A stretch of DNA of 64,000 nt from Pseudomonas sp. SORT22 (GTDB lineage Bacteria; Pseudomonadota; Gammaproteobacteria; Pseudomonadales; Pseudomonadaceae), in assembly GCF_018417635.1 (NCBI RefSeq), contig NZ_CP071007.1, positions 4,526,501 to 4,590,500 on the forward strand, written 5' to 3'. A model generated the notes under the pieces. The model was not told the DNA's origin. It worked only from the letters and a program-made list of their open reading frames with translations, and ran no database searches. Shown one piece after another: positions 57,900 to 64,000 of this stretch. The position numbers and the translations under genes were made by a program. Position 1 is the first letter of the stretch. The number at the start of each line of letters is the position of its first letter.

Positions 57900-58013
57900 A
57901 GTCGCCACGGGCGTAACAGCTAAACAGGCTGTCCGCCTCCGTCAGGCACTGCTGAGAACCCGTCATCGCGTAGTTCGCAGCAGCGTGTTTCATAAAAGGG
58001 CAGTGATTCTAAC

Positions 58014-58046
58014 GAAAAAACCCGCGACTAGCGCGGGTTTCTTTTA
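58014..58046. terminator. Bidirectional terminator downstream of cpoB
   Basis: The stem CCCGCG / CGCGGG around ACTAG has an A-run before it (58015-58020) and TTTCTTTT after it. It ends the tol-pal-cpoB transcript, upstream of queE. Confidence 0.85.
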
Positions 58047-58057
58047 AAACGGCTGGT

Positions 58058-58885
58058 TCAGAGCTTTTGCAAATCGCGCTGGGCCAGTTGTGCGGCCGAG
58101 GTACCCGGGTACTGGGTAACCACCTGCTGGAGAATGCCCTTGACCCGGTCGGTGTGACCCAGGCGGCGTTCCACGTCGGCGAGCTTGTACAGCGAATCCG
58201 GCACCTTGTTGTGCTTGGGATACAGCTGGCTCACTTTGGCAAAGGCTTGCCCTGCCGCTTGCAGGTCACCTTTGGCCAGGTTTACTTCACCGAGCCAGTA
58301 CTGGGCGTTGCCGGCATACTGGCTGTTCGGGTACTTGCGCAGGAAGGCGTTGAACGCCTGGCTGGCCTTGTCGAAATCCTTGGCTTTGATCAGGTCGAAA
58401 GCAGCGTCGTAATAGAGCTTCTCTTTCGCCGGATCGCCAGGTTCGCTGCTGGCGGCAGGCTGCTGGCCGGTGGCAGCACCGGTGGCAGCGCCTGCAGCAG
58501 CACCGGCGGCTTCGCCACCAGCTGGGGAATTGGGCGGAGTGGTGGCAGGTGCAACACCGCTTCCGATACGCCGATCCAGGTCCTGGTAACGCTCCAGGCT
58601 CTCCTGTTTCATGCGTGACACGTCATTTTGCAGCTCTTCAATGACGCCTTGTTGACGCGCTATCTGCTCCTGCATTTGCTGCAGTTGCATGAACAGCTGG
58701 CCCTGTGCCGAGGCAGGGGCCGTAACCCCTCCCCCGGCATAGGCGCCGTTCGTACCATAACCCGCAGGCGGATAGCTGCTTGCGCCGCTATAGCCTGCGT
58801 TGTCATCAACAACAGGAACCTCAGCCCAGGCCATGAGAGGCAGGGTGAGAGCCAGGACGGTTACAGCACGACGGCACGTTCGCAT
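58058..58885 (-). CDS. cpoB: Cell division coordinator CpoB (YbgF)
   Basis: A 275-residue periplasmic protein with signal peptide ALTLPLMAWA/EVPV. A coiled-coil (LFMQLQQMQEQIARQQGVIEELQNDVSRMK) is followed by a Gly/Ala-rich linker and three TPR repeats (LYYDAAFDLIKAKDFDKASQAFNAFLRKYPNSQYAGNAQYWLGEVNLAKGDLQ). E. coli CpoB binds TolA and PBP1B and links outer-membrane constriction to peptidoglycan synthesis. It is the last gene of the tol-pal operon, 7 bp after pal. Confidence 0.94.
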   Translation of the reverse strand: MRTCRRAVTVLALTLPLMAWAEVPVVDDNAGYSGASSYPPAGYGTNGAYAGGGVTAPASAQGQLFMQLQQMQEQIARQQGVIEELQNDVSRMKQESLERYQDLDRRIGSGVAPATTPPNSPAGGEAAGAAAGAATGAATGQQPAASSEPGDPAKEKLYYDAAFDLIKAKDFDKASQAFNAFLRKYPNSQYAGNAQYWLGEVNLAKGDLQAAGQAFAKVSQLYPKHNKVPDSLYKLADVERRLGHTDRVKGILQQVVTQYPGTSAAQLAQRDLQKL

Positions 58886-58891
58886 ATCGAA

Positions 58892-59389
58892 TTACTTACG
58901 CAGTTCGACGCGACGGTTCTGAGCCCAGGACTGCTCGTCGTTACCGGTAGCAACTGGACGCTCTTCGCCGTAGGAAACCAGTTCCAGCTGGGCAGGAGAA
59001 ACGCCTTGCAGTACCAGGTAGCGTTGAACGGCTTTCGCACGACGCTCGCCCAGAGCCATGTTGTATTCGCGAGTACCACGCTCGTCGGTGTTACCTTCCA
59101 GAACGACGCGAGCGCCGTTGCCTTTCAGGTCCTTGGCATGAACGTCCAGAGCGCGCATGGCTTCTGGCTTCAGGTCCGAGCTGTCGTATTCGAAGTAGAA
59201 GGTGGTGATTGCGCGCAGAGCAGCTTCTTCGCTCAGGCTGCCGTCAACAGCGCCAGTGTTGGCACCGTAGCCAGCGTTAGGATCAACCTGGCCTTGACCA
59301 GCATCGTCGCCGCCTTTCGAGGAGCAACCTACAGCTACGGCCATGGCCAGAGCCAGCGCAGCAAACTTACCAAACTTCAGCATTTCCAT
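58892..59389 (-). CDS. pal: Peptidoglycan-associated lipoprotein Pal
   Basis: A 165-residue outer-membrane lipoprotein. The signal ends in AVAVGCSS (lipobox Cys). The OmpA-like domain [62 protein letters not shown] binds diaminopimelate and TolB. The ATG is 7 bp after AGGAG. Pal, TolB and TolQRA form the trans-envelope link that keeps the outer membrane constricting. Confidence 0.97.
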   Translation of the reverse strand: MEMLKFGKFAALALAMAVAVGCSSKGGDDAGQGQVDPNAGYGANTGAVDGSLSEEAALRAITTFYFEYDSSDLKPEAMRALDVHAKDLKGNGARVVLEGNTDERGTREYNMALGERRAKAVQRYLVLQGVSPAQLELVSYGEERPVATGNDEQSWAQNRRVELRK

Positions 59390-59441
59390 CGTGAAACTCC
59401 TAATGAACCCCAGTGTGTTAAGTAAAACGTAAAGCGCCGCG

Positions 59442-60743
59442 TCAGTTCAGGTAAGGGGACCAGGACGGTTCTCTGACTTCGCCTTGAGCGGTAGGAAGCG
59501 GGAGCCTCACGCGTCCGTTGAGAGAGACGAGCATCAAGACTCCCCGGCCCTGCTGGCGGGTGGCGTAGATTAGCATGGTGCCGTTGGGCGCAACAGTGGG
59601 TGACTCATCAAGACTTGTTTCCGAGAGAATCTTTACACTGCCGCGTTGCAAATCTTGTGCAGCCACTTTGAAGTTGGTGAAACCTTGTTGGCGATGAATC
59701 ATCACCAGGGTCTTTTCATCCGCCGACAGTTTAGGGTTGGCGTTGTAGTTACCCACGAAAGTTACCCGCTCTGCACCACCACCGGAAACATTGGTTTTGT
59801 AGATCTGTGGTTTACCACCGCGGTCGGAGGTGAAGTAGATGGTCGAGCCATCTTTACCCCAGAACGGTTCGGTGTTGATACCCGGGCCTGCGGTCACGCG
59901 CGACAGCTGGCGCGAACCCATGTTCATCACGTAGATGTCCGGGTTGCCGTCCTTGGACAGCACGAACGCCAGGCGCGAACCATCCGGCGACCAGGCTGGC
60001 GCACCGTTGAGGCCTTCGAAGTTGGTGATCTGCTCACGGCGACCGGTATCGATATGCTGGACGAAGATGCGCGGACGCTTCTGCTCGAACGACACGTAGG
60101 CAATGCGCTTGCCGTCTGGTGCAAAGCGCGGCGACAGGATCGGCTCACGCGACTGCAGCAGGGTTACCGCCCGCGCACCGTCGTAGTCCGAACGCTGCAG
60201 GGTGTAACGGGTATTGTTGGTCGAGAAGCGCTCGGCGGTCACGTAAAGCATGCGGGTAGAGAATGCACCCTTGATGCCGGTGAGCTTTTCGAACGACTGG
60301 TCGGCGATGTAGTGCGACATGTCGCGCAGTTGATCGACGCTGCCCGAGACGCTGCCGGTCAGCACTTGCTGCTCGGTGGCGACGTTGAACAGCGCGTACT
60401 GCACCTGCAGGCGGCCGCCGGACGGAACGATGCTGCCGACCATCACGTACTGGGCGCCCAGGGCTTTCCAATCACGGAAGATCACTTCGCTGGCCTGGCT
60501 CGGCTGGCTGATCATGTTCTGGCGCGGGATCGGCGAGTAATAACCGGAGTTGCGCAGGTCATTGCCGATGATGTCAGCCATGTCTTCAGGCAGCACGCTG
60601 CCGCCCTGCAGCCCGAACGGCACGACCGCGATCGGCGTGGCGCGATCGCTGCCGCTGGTGACCAGAATGTTCTTTTCATCTGCTACGGCCAACCCTGCTG
60701 CACAGCAGAGAACGACCAGCAGTCCTCGAAGAAGGTTAATCAC
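59442..60743 (-). CDS. tolB: Tol-Pal system protein TolB
   Basis: A 433-residue periplasmic protein with a signal peptide ([17 protein letters not shown]). The N-terminal domain ([35 protein letters not shown]) is followed by a six-bladed WD40-type beta-propeller with repeats such as [27 protein letters not shown] and [27 protein letters not shown]. It binds Pal and the C-terminal end of TolA. The start overlaps the tolA stop by ATGA. Confidence 0.97.
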   Translation of the reverse strand: MINLLRGLLVVLCCAAGLAVADEKNILVTSGSDRATPIAVVPFGLQGGSVLPEDMADIIGNDLRNSGYYSPIPRQNMISQPSQASEVIFRDWKALGAQYVMVGSIVPSGGRLQVQYALFNVATEQQVLTGSVSGSVDQLRDMSHYIADQSFEKLTGIKGAFSTRMLYVTAERFSTNNTRYTLQRSDYDGARAVTLLQSREPILSPRFAPDGKRIAYVSFEQKRPRIFVQHIDTGRREQITNFEGLNGAPAWSPDGSRLAFVLSKDGNPDIYVMNMGSRQLSRVTAGPGINTEPFWGKDGSTIYFTSDRGGKPQIYKTNVSGGGAERVTFVGNYNANPKLSADEKTLVMIHRQQGFTNFKVAAQDLQRGSVKILSETSLDESPTVAPNGTMLIYATRQQGRGVLMLVSLNGRVRLPLPTAQGEVREPSWSPYLN

Positions 60744-61816
60744 AAGGCTAGATCCTCAGGTGTGAATGTCATCTTGAATGAACGATAGGGATTGAATTCG
60801 CTCGGTTTCAAGCCCTGCATTTCGGTTAAACGACCAATGTTCTTGACCGCTGCCACAGCCGAGCTGTCAAACGGACCGTCACCACTGGAGCGGGCTACGC
60901 TCACCGAGGTAATGGTGCCGTCCGGCAACATGCCGATCTGCAGGACCACCGTCATGTTCTTGCGCGCAGAAGGCGGACGTGCCCAGCCCTCGGCCGCACG
61001 TGCACGGATCAGGTCGTCGAAATCGCCGGCTACCTGGTCACCCTGCTCGTCAGCCAGGGCCTGCTGCCGTTCGGTGGTATCGGACAGAAGCTCGGCCAGG
61101 GCCTGGGCTTTCTTGTCTTCCGCCGCCTTGCGGGCTGCATCCTGTGCCTTCTTCTTGGCCGCATCAGCTGCGGCTTTCTTCTTGGCGTCTTCGGCGGCTT
61201 TCTTCTTCGCCTCTTCAGCCGTTGCTTTTTTCTTGGCGTCCTCGGCCGCCTTCTTCTTGGCGTCCTCGGCTGCTTTTTTCTTGGCTTCTTCAGCCGCCTG
61301 CTTCTTGGCCTCTTCGTCAGCCTTTTTCTTGGCTTCCTCTTCGGCCTTCTTCTTGGCGATGTCAGCCTGTTGCTTCTCGGCAGCCTTCTTCGCCTCTTCG
61401 GCTTTCTTGGCTTCGGCGGTTTTCTTCGCTTCCTCGGCCTTCTCGGCCTGTTCGGCTTTCTTCGCTTCAGCTTCGGCTCGCGCCTCTTCGGCCTTTTGAG
61501 CCGCTTCTTCTTTCTTTTGTTCCGCAGCCTTCACTGCCTGCTGCTCGACCTTCTTCTGTTCCATCTGTTCTTCTTCGGTTTGACGCGAAGCAGTCTTCTT
61601 GGCCTCACCGGCAATCTTCTGATTGGTCTGGGTGGTGGCCTGGCTCTTGGATTTGAGCTGGTACAGGGTTGCCTGGACAATAGGCTTGGCCGGCGGCAGC
61701 TCCGGGGTCATGGCAAAGCTGACGAACAGCATGCCGAACACCAGAACGTGCAGCGCAATGGCCCAGACACTGGGCCAGAAATAGCTTTCCGAGGCGGATG
61801 GCTCTCGCTGTTGCAT
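60740..61816 (-). CDS. tolA: Tol-Pal system protein TolA
   Basis: A 358-residue inner-membrane protein. One N-terminal helix ([20 protein letters not shown]) is followed by a long Lys/Ala/Glu-rich helical region with about 20 repeats of KKAAEEA or KKKAAED type (roughly residues 95-260), and a C-terminal globular domain ([40 protein letters not shown]) that binds TolB and CpoB. The middle spans the periplasm. It shares overlapping stop/start bases with tolR (TGATG) and tolB. Confidence 0.96.
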   Translation of the reverse strand: MQQREPSASESYFWPSVWAIALHVLVFGMLFVSFAMTPELPPAKPIVQATLYQLKSKSQATTQTNQKIAGEAKKTASRQTEEEQMEQKKVEQQAVKAAEQKKEEAAQKAEEARAEAEAKKAEQAEKAEEAKKTAEAKKAEEAKKAAEKQQADIAKKKAEEEAKKKADEEAKKQAAEEAKKKAAEDAKKKAAEDAKKKATAEEAKKKAAEDAKKKAAADAAKKKAQDAARKAAEDKKAQALAELLSDTTERQQALADEQGDQVAGDFDDLIRARAAEGWARPPSARKNMTVVLQIGMLPDGTITSVSVARSSGDGPFDSSAVAAVKNIGRLTEMQGLKPSEFNPYRSFKMTFTPEDLAL

Positions 61817-62268
61817 CAGGGCGCCTCGGTAATCAGGCCAACGTTACCGACACCTGCCTTCTGCAACCCGCCCATGGCACCCATGACCGCGCCGTAGTCG
61901 ACGGACTTGTCGCCACGGATGAAGACCTGGGTCTGCTTGCCCTGGTCACGGCCGGCGCTGATGATCTTGGTCACGGCGTCGGTCATTTGCGGCAAGGTCA
62001 TGGCCTTGTCCATCTGCTTGTCGGTGTCGACTTCACTGCCAAGGTTCCAGTAGTAGGTCTTGTCAGCCTTGATCGAAATGGTCAGGACCTGGGTGTTGTT
62101 GTCCTGCGGCAAGGCTTCACTGGAAACCTTGGGCAGGTCGACCTTCACGCCCTGGTTGAGCATCGGTGCGGTCACCATGAAAATCACCAGCAGTACCAGC
62201 ATCACGTCGATGTATGGCACCACGTTCATTTCGGCGACCGGCTTGCGTTTGTGGCGAACTCGGGCCAT
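61816..62268 (-). CDS. tolR: Tol-Pal system protein TolR
   Basis: A 150-residue ExbD-like protein. The single helix VVPYIDVMLVLLVIFMVTAP holds the proton-pathway Asp in the IDVMLVLLV signature. The periplasmic part (LPKVSSEALPQDNNTQVLTISIKADKTYYWN) ends in a helix. With TolQ it forms the proton-driven motor energising TolA. Overlaps tolA by one base. Confidence 0.97.
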   Translation of the reverse strand: MARVRHKRKPVAEMNVVPYIDVMLVLLVIFMVTAPMLNQGVKVDLPKVSSEALPQDNNTQVLTISIKADKTYYWNLGSEVDTDKQMDKAMTLPQMTDAVTKIISAGRDQGKQTQVFIRGDKSVDYGAVMGAMGGLQKAGVGNVGLITEAP

Positions 62269-62282
62269 GGGCTTTTACCTGA

Positions 62283-62978
62283 TCACTCTTCGCTGGTGTG
62301 CACTTTACGGTGCAGGATGGCCTGGAACTCGTCGGCGAACGTGTAGTAACGGCCGATCAAGACTTCACTGCGGGCAGCGAAACGGTTGTAGGCAATAACC
62401 GCAGGGATCGCGGCGAACAGGCCGATCGCGGTGGCGATCAGGGCTTCGGCGATACCCGGGGCCACGGTGGCCAGGGTCGCTTGCTGCGCCGAGGCCAGGC
62501 CACGGAAGGAGTTCATGATGCCCCAGACGGTACCGAACAGGCCGATGTACGGGCTGGTGGAACCGACGGTGGCGAGGAACGGCAGGCTCTGCTCGAGCTT
62601 CTCTTCCTCACGGGAGATGGCTACGCGCATGGCCCGGCCAACGCCTTCCATGACCGCGTCCGGGTCGACGCCTGGCTGTTGGCGCAGACGCGAGAACTCT
62701 TTGAAGCCGGCGCGGAACACCTGCTCTACACCCGAATCCGGGTCCGGGTTGCTGCCAGCCTGACGATACAGCTTGGACAGGTCGATACCCGACCAGAAGC
62801 GCTCTTCAAAGCTGTCCAGCGCACGACGACCGGCGCGCAGCATGGTACTGCGCTGGAAAATCATGATCCATGACGTTACCGATGCGGCCACCAGAATCAG
62901 CATGACCAGCTGCACCACGATGCTGGCATTGCTGACCAGGCTCCACATGGAGGTATGGTCGACGACGTTAGCTTCCAC
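62283..62978 (-). CDS. tolQ: Tol-Pal system protein TolQ
   Basis: A 231-residue inner-membrane protein of the MotA/TolQ/ExbB family with three helices (VVQLVMLILVAASVTSWIMIFQ, YIGLFGTVWGIMNSFRGL and IAEALIATAIGLFAAIPAVIAYNRF). The conserved Thr and Glu-bearing region lies in the second and third. It starts with GTG after AGGAG, beyond the ybgC stop. It forms the stator with TolR. Confidence 0.97.
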   Translation of the reverse strand: MEANVVDHTSMWSLVSNASIVVQLVMLILVAASVTSWIMIFQRSTMLRAGRRALDSFEERFWSGIDLSKLYRQAGSNPDPDSGVEQVFRAGFKEFSRLRQQPGVDPDAVMEGVGRAMRVAISREEEKLEQSLPFLATVGSTSPYIGLFGTVWGIMNSFRGLASAQQATLATVAPGIAEALIATAIGLFAAIPAVIAYNRFAARSEVLIGRYYTFADEFQAILHRKVHTSEE

Positions 62979-62980
62979 GC

Positions 62981-63436
62981 TTAATCTCCTGCATTTGAAT
63001 GAGTACCCGGATCGCCCGCCTCGGCAAAGGCCGCGCGCAGCGCTTGGGGGATGGCCCGGGGTTTGAAAGTATCGGCGCGCACACAGGCCACCAGGAACTG
63101 CCCCTCACAGAGCAGCGTTGCATCTTTTTCGCGCCACACCTGCTGCACGAAGCGCAGGCTGGCGCGGTTCAATTCAAGCACTTGCGCGGTAACCCGCAAC
63201 TCGTCGTCCAGCCGCGCTGGCGCGTGATAGCGCGCCTCGCTGGAATGGACCACGAACAGCAGGTTGTCCTGCGCCAGTGCCGACTGGGCAAAGCCCAGGT
63301 CACGCAACCGCTCGGTGCGGGCACGTTCCATGAATTTCAGGTAATTGACGTAATACACCACGCCGCCGGCATCGGTATCTTCGTAATAGACACGACAACG
63401 ATGTGCGAACGGCTCTAGCTCGTTTTGCGCGCGCAT
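62981..63436 (-). CDS. ybgC: Acyl-CoA thioesterase YbgC
   Basis: A 151-residue hot-dog-fold enzyme. The motif [28 protein letters not shown] carries the catalytic Asp. It hydrolyses short acyl-CoA in E. coli and Helicobacter homologues, and sits in the tol operon where it may help phospholipid metabolism. Its stop is just before the tolQ start. A 124-bp gap separates it from ruvB. Confidence 0.95.
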   Translation of the reverse strand: MRAQNELEPFAHRCRVYYEDTDAGGVVYYVNYLKFMERARTERLRDLGFAQSALAQDNLLFVVHSSEARYHAPARLDDELRVTAQVLELNRASLRFVQQVWREKDATLLCEGQFLVACVRADTFKPRAIPQALRAAFAEAGDPGTHSNAGD

Positions 63437-63560
63437 ACTCTAGTGCTAACTCCTCAGCTTGCCAATCCGCCCCGGCAACTGTTTTTCATCGATTATGTCG
63501 TATTGCCAGCGCGACGGAGGCATGCCGCGGATAGGACCACAGAAACGCTGGATAAATCTG

Positions 63561-64000
63561 TCATTCATCGGTCTGGGCGGAAAAACCCTCGCCGCTGATC
63601 GATTCGCCCAGGCGGTTGGGAATGTTCAGGCCGAAATGCAGGTAGGCATGCCGGGTCACCACCCTGCCCCGTGGCGTGCGCATGATATAGCCCTGCTGGA
63701 TCAGGTAGGGCTCGAGCACGTCTTCGATGGTGTGACGCTCTTCGCTGATGGCCGCGGCCAGGCTGTCGACCCCCACCGGGCCGCCGTCGAACTTCTCGAT
63801 CATGGTCAGCAGCAAGCGCCGGTCCTGATGATCGAAACCGCGCTCGTCGACGTCCAGCAGGTTCAGCGCCATGTCGGCCACCGGCTTGGTGATGTGGCCC
63901 TTGCCACGCACCTCGGCGTAGTCGCGCACCCGCCGCAGCAAGCGGTTGGCAATCCGTGGCGTGCCACGGGCGCGGCGGGCGATCTCGAAGGCACCTTCGT
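63561..64000 (-). CDS. ruvB: Holliday junction helicase RuvB, 3' part
   Basis: The C-terminal 145 or so residues of RuvB, open to the window edge, where the coding sequence reads [30 protein letters not shown]. The arginine-finger-adjacent ARRARGTPR and the winged-helix domain (LGLTMIEKF-like [52 protein letters not shown]) are family hallmarks. The Walker motifs lie outside the window. It is upstream of ybgC in the same direction, as usual in pseudomonads. Confidence 0.95.
   Translation of the reverse strand, partial: EGAFEIARRARGTPRIANRLLRRVRDYAEVRGKGHITKPVADMALNLLDVDERGFDHQDRRLLLTMIEKFDGGPVGVDSLAAAISEERHTIEDVLEPYLIQQGYIMRTPRGRVVTRHAYLHFGLNIPNRLGESISGEGFSAQTDE

Noticed and set aside
57900..58012. 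A preQ1 riboswitch before queE
   Set aside because: No match to the preQ1-I core (AGAGGTTCTAGC... and A-rich tail) was visible on the minus strand.
60979..61656. Plus-strand ORFs across tolA
   Set aside because: Low-complexity mirror of the Lys/Ala repeat of tolA.

Overview
The window looks like a chromosomal segment of a Pseudomonas of the putida/entomophila type. Three things point there: the uniformly GC-rich coding sequence, the purC / MBL-hydrolase / bamC / dapA / gcvR / bcp / perM and ruvB / ybgC / tolQRAB / pal / cpoB gene orders, and two inverted REP elements built on the gcgggcttgccccgcga unit common in P. putida. Species identity is inferred, not computed. There are two tRNA genes (Ser-CGA, Lys-TTT), no rRNA, no insertion sequence, no CRISPR array and no clear pseudogene.

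Layout. (1) 1-12.9 kb: a chaperone-usher fimbria island with its own regulators. It holds an orphan pilin on the minus strand, then an RcsC-like kinase without Hpt, an EAL-domain response regulator, a second RcsC-like kinase with Hpt, an RcsB-like regulator, and a major pilin, chaperone and usher. Three copies of an RcsB-box-like motif lie before the first kinase and before the pilin. (2) 12.9-24.5 kb: housekeeping genes (DJ-1 protein, tRNA-Ser, purC, MBL hydrolase, bamC, dapA, gcvR, bcp, perM, tusA-like, bepA, nadA, ydgA-like). (3) 24.5-30.3 kb: an oxaloacetate-decarboxylase-like enzyme, an AraC regulator and a polyamine unit (gamma-glutamylpolyamine synthetase, binding protein, FAD oxidase). 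(4) 30.4-46.8 kb: a long plus-strand envelope cluster: lipoprotein, two outer-membrane barrel proteins, MoxR / DUF58 / DUF4381 / BatA / BatB-TPR / BatD, a secreted HAD phosphatase, a sulfatase, a membrane spermidine-synthase-like protein and an octaheme-TPR protein, plus two unlisted small ORFs, one of which overlaps both neighbours by ATGA. I know of no described function for this set and regard it as the best candidate for a new system. (5) 46.8-56.4 kb: accessory and regulatory genes (TetR, degenerate LysM-M23 lipoprotein, LysR/DMT exporter pair, SMI1/KNR4-ankyrin protein, acetyltransferase and glycosyltransferase, Fur-boxed TonB siderophore receptor). (6) 56.4-64 kb: tRNA-Lys, queC, queE, then the cpoB-pal-tolBARQ-ybgC-ruvB block; ruvB runs off the window.

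How the genes work together. Region 1 reads as a self-contained sensory circuit: two kinases feed one Hpt and one RcsB-like activator of the pilus promoter, while the EAL protein can lower cyclic-di-GMP. Region 3 is a glutamylation route for polyamine use. Region 4 suggests an AAA+/VWA maturation machine serving periplasmic sulfatase and multiheme proteins. The Tol-Pal block maintains the outer membrane during division. Gene starts were placed by Shine-Dalgarno sites, signal peptides and family lengths, so some are uncertain by a few codons.
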